A stretch of DNA of 64,000 nucleotides from JAPLSN01 sp964482955 (GCA_964482955.1 CAYZZW010000001.1:62001-126000), one strand, 5' to 3'; positions 33,713 to 42,826 are shown, counted from the stretch's first letter. Notes: a model not told the origin generated them from the sequence alone. Made by a program: numbers and translations.

Positions 33713-33740
33713 AATGTAGCGCGCCGGGGAAAATTATCAA
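33713..33740 (-). promoter_or_regulatory. Promoter of the beta-helix lipoprotein gene
   Basis: On the minus strand TTGATA (33740-33735) and TACATT (33718-33713) are 16 bases apart, right after the stop of the upstream gene and ~90 bases before the start at 33621. Confidence 0.45.
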
Positions 33741-33746
33741 GCGGCG

Positions 33747-35606
33747 TCAACGGAAGGCGAAACGGCAGCCGGCATAGACCCGGAAACCGCCCACGATGCC
33801 GTAGGTCGGCAACAGGTACCAGGACGGCCCGAGCGCGAAATCCGCGGACACAAGGCGGCTGAAGCTCCACGACACGCGCCCTTCGACCCGCGCCGAAAGG
33901 CCGAGTTTCCACCCTTCCACCGTCTCGGTCGTCGGAAACGCGTCGTATGTTCCGTCATAGCGGACGAAGACGGCGCCCGCCTTGGGTCCGACGCCGAACG
34001 CGAGTTCGTCGGCGATCCACCGCCCCTCGGCGCCGAGTTCGAGTCCCCAGGCTTCCTGTTCGAGTTCGCCGTAAAAGCCCTGGGTGGTCACGGAGCCGCC
34101 GGACGCGGCGCGCGAGACTTCGGCGGCCAGCGCCAGGCGGAACGGTTCCGCGAGGGTGACGTGGAGTTCGCCCGACAGCGCGACGAAGCCGAGCGCGCCG
34201 GAGAGCGGCAGCTCGAGCGAGCCTTCGGGGAAGGTCTGGAATCCGGCCGCGAGCGCGAGGGCCCAGCTCGAGTATCCGGCGAGCGCGAAGGGATCGTGCC
34301 CCAACTCGATCGACAGCTCCTCGTCCAGGTCGGCGTCCCGCAGGTCGATGCGGAGGCGTTCGTAGGCTTCGGCGACGACGCGGTCGCCGGGGGCCTGCGA
34401 GAGGGCTTCGGCCGCGATGAGGCCCGCGCCCCTCCGGTCGCCGTCCTTGAACGCCCGTTCGGCCTTCCCGACGAGGGCCCGGGCGTACTCGGTCGCCGCG
34501 CGCGCGCGGAGCTCGATGAGGCGGCGGTCCGCCATGCGTTCGCCCTCGGATTCGAAATAGTCGTCGATGAGCCCGCACGCGGCGCGCGGATCGCCCGAGG
34601 CGCGGAGGGCGTCCGCCCGCCTCGCCAGGTCGTCGCGGAGCGCCAGCGAGGTGCGTTCGAGGAAGCGGGAGACGTCGTTCGCCAGGGCGTCGGCGTAGCG
34701 GCACCGGACGGCGTCGTGCGCGGCTCCCGCCGGCAGGACGATGATGGCGGCCTCGACGGCGTCGCGGGCGCGCGTGCCCAGGTTCCACGCGTCCTCGCCC
34801 CGCAGCTTCGCCGCCGCGTCGAGGGCTTCACGGCCCTCGCGGTACCAGCGCTCCGCCACGGCGACCCGCAGGTTTTCCCGGATCTCCTTGCCGGCCTTGC
34901 CGAAGGGATTCCGGGCCTGGAAGGCGTCCAGCCGGCGCTCGGCCTCTTCGTAGCGCCCGAGCGCGATGAGGGCCTTCACGTTCTTTTCGGTGGCGCCGAC
35001 CCAGGCGGCGACCGCGGTGTTGCCGATGCCCGCCGCGAGCGCCTCGATGTCCTGGATGAAGGTCGTCTGGAGCACGTCGGCTGACTCGGCCTGGAGCACG
35101 CGCGACGTGAGGGTTTCCTTGAGCATGAACGAGACGACGAGGCCGTCTTCCTTGTACAGCACGGAACCCGTCAGGCGGTAGTCGGGCTCCTGCCGTTCCA
35201 TCGCGGTGTCGGAACCGGCCGCCTCGGCCGCGGCCTGCCGGCTTTCGTCGATGACGACGAGGAAGCTCGAGCGGGCGAGGCCGGTCCTCATGATCTCGGT
35301 GAGGAGCTGGGCCACCGGGTCGTCCGCGGGCTCGAAATCGCGTACCGCCACGACGGCGCCGACGCCCTCGTCGGGCCTGATCGACTCGAACGCGGCGAAG
35401 GACGAGGCCTCGTCGGCGGACGCGGCGTCCGGAGTTCCGGAACCGGGGACGATCACCGTCGTCTGCGCCCGCGCGGGCGCCGGGACGAACGCGCACGCCA
35501 GCGCCATGGCGAGCGCCGTTCCGAACGCGCGCGCGCCCGGGGCGCACGCGGCACCCGCGCGAGGAGGAGCGCGGCGGACGCGGAACGGTCCGACGGAGAA
35601 GTTCAC
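33747..35606 (-). CDS. Exported TPR-type protein with C-terminal beta-barrel-like domain (third of three)
   Basis: About 619 residues if it starts at GTG 35606, whose GTGA overlaps the stop of the preceding gene; an ATG inside the leader is an alternative. After the signal region (ending PAPARA-QTT), residues ~70-220 resemble the nucleotide-independent CsgG/TolB-like fold found in the two upstream paralogues (VVAVRDFEPADDPVAQLLTEIM; YRLTGSVLYKEDGLVVSF). Helical TPR-like repeats follow, and from ~400 alternating hydrophobic strands end in FRVYAGCRFAFR. The final aromatic residue is typical of an outer-membrane barrel. Last gene of the operon at 38820-33747. Role unknown; probably envelope assembly or transport. 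Confidence 0.65.
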   Translation of the reverse strand: MNFSVGPFRVRRAPPRAGAACAPGARAFGTALAMALACAFVPAPARAQTTVIVPGSGTPDAASADEASSFAAFESIRPDEGVGAVVAVRDFEPADDPVAQLLTEIMRTGLARSSFLVVIDESRQAAAEAAGSDTAMERQEPDYRLTGSVLYKEDGLVVSFMLKETLTSRVLQAESADVLQTTFIQDIEALAAGIGNTAVAAWVGATEKNVKALIALGRYEEAERRLDAFQARNPFGKAGKEIRENLRVAVAERWYREGREALDAAAKLRGEDAWNLGTRARDAVEAAIIVLPAGAAHDAVRCRYADALANDVSRFLERTSLALRDDLARRADALRASGDPRAACGLIDDYFESEGERMADRRLIELRARAATEYARALVGKAERAFKDGDRRGAGLIAAEALSQAPGDRVVAEAYERLRIDLRDADLDEELSIELGHDPFALAGYSSWALALAAGFQTFPEGSLELPLSGALGFVALSGELHVTLAEPFRLALAAEVSRAASGGSVTTQGFYGELEQEAWGLELGAEGRWIADELAFGVGPKAGAVFVRYDGTYDAFPTTETVEGWKLGLSARVEGRVSWSFSRLVSADFALGPSWYLLPTYGIVGGFRVYAGCRFAFR

Positions 35607-37390
35607 AGATCGAATCCGATCGTCGCGCCGAGCGACAGGAACCGGGGCTTGTCGCACAGCTCGCGGGAAGGCGCGTTGAGCGGCAGGCGCTTCGACACCT
35701 GGAACCCGACGTGCATGCCGTCGGTCGGCATCCACGAGATCGAGCCGCCGAACGAGAGGTTCACGAGCCACGAGAACTCGTCGTCGACCGATTCGCCCGA
35801 ACCGCTGAACGGCGCGCGCGACGAGCGGGCGAAGAAGAACGGCCCGGTGCCGAGATCCGCCTCCAGCCTGAGCACGTACGAGAGGACGGTCAGCCGCGCG
35901 GCCACGCCGGCCGCCAGGTTGGCGTCGACCACCGTGTCCGAGAGGAGCGCGGTCACCGTCCCGGTGACGGGGTCCTTGGCCGTGCCGCGCGCCACGCCGC
36001 CGCCGCCGCGCAGGGCGCCGTACCAGCAGAGGTCGAAGCCGGTGAAGCTGAAGGGCATGGGGATCGTCAGGGGGAAGGGACGTTCGTAGCGTCCCTCGAT
36101 CGTGAGCACGGGTCCCACGTAATCGGTCACCCACCCGTCGTCCGCCGAGCCCGTGTGGTCGTAGGCGTCGATCGTGGTGGCGAGGGCGACCGCGTGGACG
36201 AGGGCGTCCGGTTTCTTCCGCGAGACGAACAGCCGCCGGTAATCGTAGGAGCGGAGTTCGTCGAGGTAGAGGCTGAAGCGTTCGCGCCCGGCGGCGTCGC
36301 GCTTTTCCGCCTTGACGACCTCGAGACGGAGCTTGAGGTATTCGGCGTCGTCCGGGACCAGGGCCAGCGCCTCGTCGACGCTCGCCAGGGCTTCGCCGTA
36401 CTTGCCGTTTTCGAGGTAGGTCTTCGCCTGGTGCGCCTTTTCGCGGGCGGCGATGCCCTTCCGGCAGCGCTCTTCGAGCAGCCTGCCGCGGCTCGACAGC
36501 GGCGCCGACGCCTTCAGCTTGTCGAGCAGGGCCTTTCCCACTTCGTATTTGCGCGCGTCGACGTAGCCCTCCACGCGGTCGAGCCGGTCTTCGACCGACT
36601 CCGCGAGGAAATTCGCGTACGCGTCCTGCAGGGCCGAGAGATACGCGGCGTAGGTTTCGTCGCGCGGATCGAGCTCGGTCGCCTCGCGCGCCGCGCGGAT
36701 CGCCTCTTCGTACAGGTAGAGCTCCGCGGCCTTCTGCGCGTCCGCGTACCGGATGGCGGCGCGCGCGACGTTGATCTTCGCGCGGCGCTCCGCCATCGCG
36801 GCGGTCTCCGCTGGCTTGGCGGCGAGATAGAGGTCCAGGTAGCGCTCGGCGTTGTCCCAGTCCTTCGCGCGGATGAAGGCGTCGATCTGGTCGACCGACA
36901 GGTCGGCGCGCTGTCGGATCGCCACGCCGAGTCGCTTGGCGAGGTCGCTCATGCCCTTCACGAGCGCGGCTTCCGCGAAGGAGGTGTCCTTGCCGTACAG
37001 GTCCTTGCCCGTGTCCTTCGACAGGAGGCGCACGGTGACGGTCACCGTCGCGGTTCCCTTCGCCGCGCTGCGGGACGCGCGCGCGGAGACGATGAAGTCG
37101 GCCCGGGCCTTTTTGGCGAGTTCCAGCTGGACGCGCTCGTCGTCGGCCTTGAGGTCGAAACCGCCCTCGAGGGCGACGGCCTCGACGCGGTCCTGCGCGA
37201 CGATCTCGATGCCGCCCTGCTCCATGAGCCGGGAGACGAGCGAGGCGCGGATCTGCTCCGCGAGGCTCGACGCGAAGTCGGAGCCGTGGAACACGGGCAG
37301 GACGATGATGGACTGCCGGGCCGTCTGGGCATGCGGCGCGGCGACGATGCCGATGACGAGGGCCGCCGCGAGGGCGATACGGTGTTTCAT
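35603..37390 (-). CDS. Exported CsgG/TPR/beta-barrel-like protein (second of three)
   Basis: A 595-residue protein with signal peptide MKHRIALAAALVIGIVAAPHA. Residues ~25-165 have a CsgG-like pattern (SIIVLPVFHGSDFASSLAEQIRASLVSRLMEQ, FIVSARASRSAAKGTATVTVTVRLLSKDTG). Helical TPR-like repeats with YADAQKAAELYLYEEAIRAAREATELDPRD follow, and the last ~190 residues are beta-strand-rich, ending SLGATIGFDL. It starts 14 bases after the stop of the preceding gene, and its own stop overlaps the next gene. The shared plan across three consecutive genes indicates tandem duplication and a common function at the outer membrane, which is inference. Confidence 0.68.
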   Translation of the reverse strand: MKHRIALAAALVIGIVAAPHAQTARQSIIVLPVFHGSDFASSLAEQIRASLVSRLMEQGGIEIVAQDRVEAVALEGGFDLKADDERVQLELAKKARADFIVSARASRSAAKGTATVTVTVRLLSKDTGKDLYGKDTSFAEAALVKGMSDLAKRLGVAIRQRADLSVDQIDAFIRAKDWDNAERYLDLYLAAKPAETAAMAERRAKINVARAAIRYADAQKAAELYLYEEAIRAAREATELDPRDETYAAYLSALQDAYANFLAESVEDRLDRVEGYVDARKYEVGKALLDKLKASAPLSSRGRLLEERCRKGIAAREKAHQAKTYLENGKYGEALASVDEALALVPDDAEYLKLRLEVVKAEKRDAAGRERFSLYLDELRSYDYRRLFVSRKKPDALVHAVALATTIDAYDHTGSADDGWVTDYVGPVLTIEGRYERPFPLTIPMPFSFTGFDLCWYGALRGGGGVARGTAKDPVTGTVTALLSDTVVDANLAAGVAARLTVLSYVLRLEADLGTGPFFFARSSRAPFSGSGESVDDEFSWLVNLSFGGSISWMPTDGMHVGFQVSKRLPLNAPSRELCDKPRFLSLGATIGFDL

Positions 37391-37404
37391 GCTGCCGCCG
37401 CCTT

Positions 37405-38820
37405 TCAGAAGGTCCATCCGGCCATGAGGCGGAGGCAGTACGCGGAATGGTCCATGTCGTTCGGATACCAGCGATAGTCGCCCTTGAGGGCCGTGAAGAA
37501 GCCCGTCCGTCCCTTGAACTTCGTCTCGAGCGCGACGAGACCGCCGAGCGTGCCGCCGGCTATGTACCCGCGGTCAGAGACTCCGCCGAGCTGGACCGCG
37601 CCGCCGCCGTCGACGCCGACGCTCAGCACGAAGGGACCGACCTTGAAGCTTTCGGCCGCGAGCGGCGACAGGTACCCCTGCGCGAACAGGCTCATGCCGC
37701 CCGAGGCCAGTTCCTCGTAGCGGAGCGCCGCCCCGAGGTAGGCCACCCAGTTCACGACGCCCTTGCCGCCCTTCGGCGCGCGCGGGATCTGCCACGAGAA
37801 CTCCGCGCCGAAATCGCCGCCCGGCAGGCCCACCGAAAAATCGGCCTGGTCGACGTCGAGCGAATAGGTCGCGGCGAGCCGCGTGCCCTCGACGGTCACC
37901 GTCTCGAGATCCTCCGACACCTGCCGCCAGAAGCCCGGGCGGTAGACGCCCTTGTCGAGTTCGGCTTCGCGCCGCGCCATTTCGATGCGCTTGCGGTATT
38001 CCCACTCGACCTCGACCTCCGCGATTCGCTCGCGCCAGGCGTAGTAGCGCCCGTCGGGCTTGAGCGCGATGGCCTCGTCGATGCGGAGCCGGGCTTCCTT
38101 GAAGAGGCGCTGGGTCACGTACTTTTTCGACTGCGCGTAGTAGGTTTCCGAAAGGCCGACCGCGATGCGGTCGTAGGCGGCGCGCACTTCGTCGTCCGCC
38201 TTCGCGGTCCGGAGGTAGATGTCGATGGAACGCTTGGCTTCCGTCCAGTTCCGCGCCTTCACGAGCCGGTCGATGTCAGCCTTCGTGACCGTCTTGTTGA
38301 GCTCGAAGCCCTTTTCCTTGATGGACGCGGCCAGTTCGTTGATGGCCGAGGCGAGCTGCTCCTCGGCGGCGTAGATCGTGTTCGCGAACAGGATGCGGCC
38401 GGTGCGGAGGTCCACGAGACGCGAGGTGATGACGATCCGGTCGTAGAGCTTGCCGAAGCCGCAGATGAGGATGGCGCGCGCCCCCCGCAGGTTCACGTCG
38501 GTCGAGGCGTCCATCCGCGCGCCGGGATTGAGGAGCTGGAACGAGACTTCGTTGAGGATCTCGTTCGAGCGCTCGCGCTCGAGCACCTCGAACAGCGACG
38601 TGTTGGCCACGGCGGTCGTGACGAGCGCCGTGTAGGCGTCGATCTCGCGGCGCACCTGCGGATCCTTGCGGTCCGGATTGCCGAAGGGCGTCATTTCGGG
38701 GATGGCGATCGGGATTCCGACCGAGGAATCCCGAGGGATTCCGACCGATTCGGATTGGGTTTGGGCGAAGGCCGCGGACGCGGCGAGCGCCACGAGCGCG
38801 GCGAGCAGGGTTTTGTTCAT
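37405..38820 (-). CDS. Exported CsgG/TPR/beta-barrel-like protein (first of three)
   Basis: A 471-residue protein: signal peptide MNKTLLAALVALAASAAFAQ, then a CsgG-like domain (ALVTTAVANTSLFEVLERERSNEILNEVSFQ, ARAILICGFGKLYDRIVITSRLVDLRTGRILFAN), a helical TPR-like middle (RNWTEAKRSIDIYLRTAKAD; KEARLRIDEAIALKPDG), and a C-terminal strand-rich part that ends SAYCLRLMAGWTF. The aromatic C-terminus fits insertion as an outer-membrane barrel. The start 38820 is preceded by GGAG, although the open frame extends to 38904. A short in-gene duplication encodes SVGIPRDSSVGIPIA near the N-terminus. This is the promoter-proximal member of a three-gene operon. Confidence 0.7.
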   Translation of the reverse strand: MNKTLLAALVALAASAAFAQTQSESVGIPRDSSVGIPIAIPEMTPFGNPDRKDPQVRREIDAYTALVTTAVANTSLFEVLERERSNEILNEVSFQLLNPGARMDASTDVNLRGARAILICGFGKLYDRIVITSRLVDLRTGRILFANTIYAAEEQLASAINELAASIKEKGFELNKTVTKADIDRLVKARNWTEAKRSIDIYLRTAKADDEVRAAYDRIAVGLSETYYAQSKKYVTQRLFKEARLRIDEAIALKPDGRYYAWRERIAEVEVEWEYRKRIEMARREAELDKGVYRPGFWRQVSEDLETVTVEGTRLAATYSLDVDQADFSVGLPGGDFGAEFSWQIPRAPKGGKGVVNWVAYLGAALRYEELASGGMSLFAQGYLSPLAAESFKVGPFVLSVGVDGGGAVQLGGVSDRGYIAGGTLGGLVALETKFKGRTGFFTALKGDYRWYPNDMDHSAYCLRLMAGWTF

Positions 38821-38855
38821 GGATGAGATCGCTCCGTCGGAGGATAAGTGCGGGT

Positions 38856-38890
38856 ACCCTACCACGGTTTCGGGCGCGTGTCCACGCGCC
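38856..38890 (-). promoter_or_regulatory. Promoter of the CsgG/TPR operon, with overlapping palindrome
   Basis: Minus-strand TGGACA (38884-38879) and TAGGGT (38861-38856) are 17 bases apart. GGCGCGTG-TC-CACGCGCC (38873-38890), a perfect 8-bp inverted repeat, overlaps the -35. It may be an operator or the terminator of the preceding chemoreceptor gene. Confidence 0.4.
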
Positions 38891-38964
38891 GAGGCGTCCG
38901 GCATCCCGTGGAATCGGGGTTCCGACGACGCCTGACGACAGATCTCCGCGAGTCCGACGAACTC

Positions 38965-41091
38965 CTAGGTCTTGAAACGGTCCACGCCCGACTTGAGGCG
39001 GCCCACGCTCTCGCGCGATTCCACGGCGAGCGAGGCCGTGTCGGTGGCGCTGCGCTGGATTTCGGACGTGCCCGCGGCCATCTCGTTCATGCCGTTCTCG
39101 AGCTCCGTGGAGAGCCTGAGGAGGTTCTTCATCTCCTCGAGGATGACGCCCGAACCCTGCTGCATGAGCGTGGCGGATTCGCGCACCTTCTGCGCGTCCG
39201 CGTTGATCCCCACGAGCGAATCGAGCACCTGCGCGCTGCCGGAACTCTGCTCCTGCATCGCGTACTTCACCTCTTCCTCGAGGCGGCTCAGCACCTGGAT
39301 CTGCTCGAGGATGTCGCCGAAGGTCCGCTCCGCGGTGCCCGAGCTGTCGACGACGGCTTCGATGACGCCGCGGATCTCCCGCACGTTCTGCGCGATGATC
39401 TTCGACTGCCTGGCCGCGTTTTCCGCGAGCTTGCGGATCTCGTCGGCGACCACGGCGAAGCCCTGCCCCGCCTCGCCGGCGTGGGCCGCCTCGATGGCCG
39501 CGTTCATCGCCAGGAGGTTCGTCTGCGCCGCGATGCCGGCGATGAGGTTGTTCGTGTCCTGCAGCGATTCCGACCGCTCGTCGACCTCGCGCACGCGGGT
39601 GGAGACGCCCTGGAGCGCGCTCTTGCCCTCGTCCGACTTGCCGAGCAGTTTTTCGTAATAGACGCCCATGCGTTCCACGTTGGCGGTGACGCTCTGGATG
39701 TTCGCCACCATCTCCTCGATGGAGCTCGACGACGTGGCCAGGCTTTCGCTCTGGCGCTCGACGTGGGCGTACAGGGCGTTCACGTTGCGGACGATCTCCT
39801 CGATCGTGGCGCTCGATTCCGTCACCGAGACGGCCTGGGTGCGCGTCTGCTGCTTGAGCGACTCGATGTTGGCCGCGATCTGCCGCACCGACCCGGCCGT
39901 CTCCTCCATGTTGCCCGACAGCCTGATCGTCCCCTCCGCCATGGCCGCGGCTTCCCGTTTGACGCCCGCGACGAGTTCCCTGAGGGTGCCCATGAAGGAA
40001 TTGAAGCCTCCGGCCAGCTGGCCGATCTCGTCGCGCGAATGGATGTCGATGGCGCGGGTGAGGTCTCCCTCGCCGCGTTCCAGGTCCGCGAGGCCGGTCG
40101 ACAGGGCGTCGAGCCGCGAGGTGATGCTGCGGATCAGCGCGATGGACGACAGGACCGACACGGCCACGATGAACGCCACGGCCGCGATCACCGCGAAGAC
40201 CGTGAAGCGGGCGCGTGCGAGCGCGGCGTCGACGCTGATCTTCACCGAATCGAAATAAGCGTCCAGAATGCCCTGGATGCCCCCCACGACCTTCGCGAAG
40301 GCGTCAGCCGTCTCGTAATCGTCGATCATGGAGCCGTCCCGGAAGCCCGCCGCCGCCAACGCGGAGACGGTGTCCCGCACGGTCGCCCATTCGGGCTGCA
40401 GGAGGAGTTCGTCGCGCATGGCGACGAGCTTCTCCGACAGGAGGAGCCCCTTGCCCTTGAGATAGCCCTCGATGCCCGCGTAGGACGTGAGCAGGTCCAC
40501 GATGTCGGCCAGCTCCACGTCCTCGTCTTCCGCCGCGACCATGGCCACGAGCGCCGAGGTCTGGCCCGCGTACTCCTTGGACGCCTCGATGAGGTGGATG
40601 GACGTGAATTCCCGCCTGAAGGTGTCGTACGAAGAGTCGACCGCGTACTCGTAGGGCCGCATGAAGCCGTCGATGAGCCTCGTGTATTCGACGATGGCGG
40701 CCTTGGGATCGAGCCCGCGCGTGTCGATCGCCGTACGGAGCATGCCGAGCTTCTGCGGCAGGAGCTTGAGGTATTTCACCAGGTCCTCGGGGAGGATGCC
40801 CGAGGCATACACCTCTTCCATGCCGTTCTTGATGACCAGGTCGGTTTCCACCGACTGTGCGGTCAGCTCGCCGCCCCCGATGTCGAAGTTGAGGTACTGG
40901 ACCGCCTTGCTGCGCTCGCCCTGCATGCCCGAGAGGAGGCCGCTCAGGGCCTTCACCACCATGTGGCTCCGGTGCGTGCGGTCGAACTTCGCGAGCTGAT
41001 CCAGTTGCGTCACGAAAATGTTGCCGGCGAAGCCGAGCGAGAGGATGAGGGGAACGCCCATGAGCGCGAAGAGCCGTTTTCTGATCGTCAT
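38965..41091 (-). CDS. Methyl-accepting chemotaxis protein with NIT-like sensor domain
   Basis: A 708-residue chemoreceptor. A first transmembrane helix (FALMGVPLILSLGFAGNIFV) is followed by a ~260-residue helical extracytoplasmic region whose opening GLLSGMQGERSKAVQYLN resembles NIT (nitrate/nitrite-sensing-type) domains. A second helix (VFAVIAAVAFIVAVSVL) leads to HAMP (LADLERGEGDLTRAIDIHSRDEIGQLA) and a full signalling domain with tip AAIEAAHAGEAGQGFAVVADEIRKLAENAA. GGGAGATGAC precedes the ATG, which lies one base after the stop of the 41093 gene, so the receptor is the last gene of the NusG-II/Gx run. The ligand is unknown. Confidence 0.9.
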   Translation of the reverse strand: MTIRKRLFALMGVPLILSLGFAGNIFVTQLDQLAKFDRTHRSHMVVKALSGLLSGMQGERSKAVQYLNFDIGGGELTAQSVETDLVIKNGMEEVYASGILPEDLVKYLKLLPQKLGMLRTAIDTRGLDPKAAIVEYTRLIDGFMRPYEYAVDSSYDTFRREFTSIHLIEASKEYAGQTSALVAMVAAEDEDVELADIVDLLTSYAGIEGYLKGKGLLLSEKLVAMRDELLLQPEWATVRDTVSALAAAGFRDGSMIDDYETADAFAKVVGGIQGILDAYFDSVKISVDAALARARFTVFAVIAAVAFIVAVSVLSSIALIRSITSRLDALSTGLADLERGEGDLTRAIDIHSRDEIGQLAGGFNSFMGTLRELVAGVKREAAAMAEGTIRLSGNMEETAGSVRQIAANIESLKQQTRTQAVSVTESSATIEEIVRNVNALYAHVERQSESLATSSSSIEEMVANIQSVTANVERMGVYYEKLLGKSDEGKSALQGVSTRVREVDERSESLQDTNNLIAGIAAQTNLLAMNAAIEAAHAGEAGQGFAVVADEIRKLAENAARQSKIIAQNVREIRGVIEAVVDSSGTAERTFGDILEQIQVLSRLEEEVKYAMQEQSSGSAQVLDSLVGINADAQKVRESATLMQQGSGVILEEMKNLLRLSTELENGMNEMAAGTSEIQRSATDTASLAVESRESVGRLKSGVDRFKT

Positions 41092-41092
41092 G

Positions 41093-41710
41093 TCATCTCC
41101 CGAGCCAACGCGTGATGTGGGGCAGGAACGCCGCGAGGCACCCCAGGATCAGGGCGACGTCGCTCTTGGAAAACCGCCCGCCGCGGGCGGGCCGGACATC
41201 CGGAGACGACGCGTCGTTGTATTCAGTATACGCGGACACCAGCGCTTCGTCGAGGTCGAACATGAATCCTTTGCCGCTTTTCTCGGGCTTGAGCGAGCCC
41301 AGCGCCCCGTACACCGCGAAGGCTCGCCCGAGCAACCCGCCGAAACGTCCCGGAATCCGCAGCCCCGGCCGGATCGTCGCCTTGGAGACGAGCATGAGCC
41401 CCTCGAACGTGATCGCCTTTTCGAGCCCCTCGAGCAGGGCGGTTTCGGTGACGGAGAACGGCCCGAGGCGGGCGAGGACCCGGCCGGCGGGCACGAGAAG
41501 ATTGACGGCGACGATGCCGGCCGCCGTCAGGAGGGCGCGCGGCAACGAGAATTTCCGGCCTCCGAGGACGCAGAGCGCCGCCCCGACGGCCGCCAACGCG
41601 GCCTTGCCGGCCGTCGTCGGGCAGGTCGCGAGCGCGACCGAGAGGGCGGCGCCCGACGCGGCGAGGCGGCCCGGCCGGAAAACGCGGTCCAGGACGGGTT
41701 CAGGCGGCAC
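41093..41710 (-). CDS. Membrane protein next to Gx transporter, unknown
   Basis: A 205-residue protein starting at GTG 41710, overlapping the Gx gene by 11 bases. It has four or so hydrophobic stretches (ALSVALATCPTTAGKAALAAVGAALCVLGG, LLTAAGIVAVNLLVPAG, VALILGCLAAFLPHI) and an amphipathic segment FSVTETALLEGLEKAITFEGLMLVSKATI. The last is loosely reminiscent of the transmembrane (T) component of ECF transporters, but I see no signature Ala-Arg-Gly motif, so this is only a suggestion. Tight coupling to Gx upstream and to the chemoreceptor downstream indicates co-expression. Confidence 0.6.
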   Translation of the reverse strand: MPPEPVLDRVFRPGRLAASGAALSVALATCPTTAGKAALAAVGAALCVLGGRKFSLPRALLTAAGIVAVNLLVPAGRVLARLGPFSVTETALLEGLEKAITFEGLMLVSKATIRPGLRIPGRFGGLLGRAFAVYGALGSLKPEKSGKGFMFDLDEALVSAYTEYNDASSPDVRPARGGRFSKSDVALILGCLAAFLPHITRWLGR

Positions 41711-42284
41711 CGGCGTCCTCCCGCAGCGAGGCGAAGAGCCGCGAGCGGTCCTCGAACGCGCGCGCGAAGAGCCCGAGCGCGACCCCGGTGGCGAGGCCCG
41801 TCCCCAGGAAGAAGGGGGCGGTGAGCGCCGCGCCGGCGCCGAACACGAACACGCCCGCGAGGAGGAGCTGGACGGAGTTGGACAGCGTCGCGCCGATCAC
41901 CGACAGCCCGAGCGGCGAGACGAGCCGCCCGAACAGCCGGCGCGCGCCGAACATGGACAGCGCCGAGGCGAAGGTGCCGGCGAGGGAAAAGAGCGCGACG
42001 TAGGAGAAGAGCGAACCGGAGACCACGCTCATGCCTATCACCTTGACGAGCGCGAGGGCCAGGAACCAGCCGAAGGGCAGGAGGTCGACGGCGAGGAGGA
42101 GGGGCAGGTTGGCGATTCCGAGCCGCATGAACGGCAGGGGCTTGGGGATCATGTACTCGAGGGCCGAGAGGAAGAACGCGAGTCCCCCGAGGAAGGCCGT
42201 GACGCGCGCGAGCTTGGCGGACGATCGCGGCGGCGCGGGCAAGACCGACGAACTATCAGCGGACGATCGCGTCGGGAGCTCCAT
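41700..42284 (-). CDS. Gx transporter family protein (heptaprenyl diphosphate synthase component I family)
   Basis: A 194-residue membrane protein with five or six helices, of the family annotated Gx transporter or Hpre_diP_synt_I. Characteristic are the early block FLSALEYMIPKPLPFMRLGIANLPLLLAV and later GTFASALSMFGARRLFGRLVSPLGLSVIGATLSNSVQL. Members resemble substrate-binding subunits of small-molecule importers and often sit next to NusG-II proteins in spirochaetes and Firmicutes, as here. The start at 42284 is preceded by GGAAGGAGG and lies 29 bases inside the NusG-II gene. The substrate is unknown. Confidence 0.82.
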   Translation of the reverse strand: MELPTRSSADSSSVLPAPPRSSAKLARVTAFLGGLAFFLSALEYMIPKPLPFMRLGIANLPLLLAVDLLPFGWFLALALVKVIGMSVVSGSLFSYVALFSLAGTFASALSMFGARRLFGRLVSPLGLSVIGATLSNSVQLLLAGVFVFGAGAALTAPFFLGTGLATGVALGLFARAFEDRSRLFASLREDAGAA

Positions 42285-42627
42285 CGTCGCCGCCTCCTTC
42301 CACGCGGACCATGACGCCGTTCGGCAAGCAGGCCGTCCACTGGCCCGGCTTCGAGACGCGGCCGGCCGCGACGCAGGTCTGGTTGTCGCAGGGGGACGAT
42401 TCGACGTACGCCGCGCCGTGGCCGACGCGGACCACCGTGGAGCCGAGGGGGCCCGGCACGTCGACCGTCCGGTCGCGGTCCAGGGGATAGATCCACGACT
42501 CGGTCTTCGTCTCGATGACGACGCGGGGTTCGCCGCCACGTCCGTACGCGAACGCGGCGGACGCCGCCACCGCCGCGATCCCGACGATCACGAGCGCCAC
42601 GTCGACCGCCGTCACCTTCGTCCGCAC
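42256..42627 (-). CDS. NusG domain II-containing exported protein
   Basis: A 123-residue protein with one N-terminal membrane anchor (VDVALVIVGIAAVAASAAFAY) followed by a NusG-II beta domain (TKTESWIYPLDRDRTVDVPGPLGSTVVRVGHGAAYVESSPCDNQTCVAAG; the two Cys may matter). I set the start at GTG 42627, seven bases after GGGGG, because the upstream part of the open frame is repeat sequence. This protein type recurs next to Gx transporter genes. Its stop lies inside the Gx gene, so translation is coupled. Its biochemical role is unknown. Confidence 0.78.
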   Translation of the reverse strand: MRTKVTAVDVALVIVGIAAVAASAAFAYGRGGEPRVVIETKTESWIYPLDRDRTVDVPGPLGSTVVRVGHGAAYVESSPCDNQTCVAAGRVSKPGQWTACLPNGVMVRVEGGGDDGAPDAIVR

Positions 42628-42649
42628 AGATACGCCCCCATTGTCGAAA

Positions 42650-42822
42650 GGCAACCACGGAGGCAGGGAGGTTCGGCCACGGAGATCACGGAGAGAAGAA
42701 GGGGATAGGAGTATCGGAACGGAAAACCCAATTCCGATTTCCTCCATGAAGTCCTTTTAGCTCCGTGTCTCCGTGCCAACGCTCGAGCGCTCGCTAAGCT
42801 TCGCTCCGTGGCTAAATTTTCA
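42650..42822. repeat. CACGGAGG repeats in inverted arrangement
   Basis: ACCACGGAGG/CACGGAGAGAAG units (42650-42695) and the reverse forms CTCCGTGTCTCCGTGCC and CTCCGTGGCTAAA (42762-42822) face each other, so the region could fold back. The right part includes GCTCGAGCGCTCGCTAAGCTTCGC, also found at 6890-6905. It separates slyD from the NusG-II gene. Confidence 0.65.
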
Positions 42823-42826
42823 TCGA

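Noticed and set aside
38710..38760. Short direct repeats (GGGATTCCGACCG) as a mobile or regulatory site
   Set aside because: They are inside the coding sequence and simply encode SVGIPRDSSVGIP, a local duplication in the exported protein.
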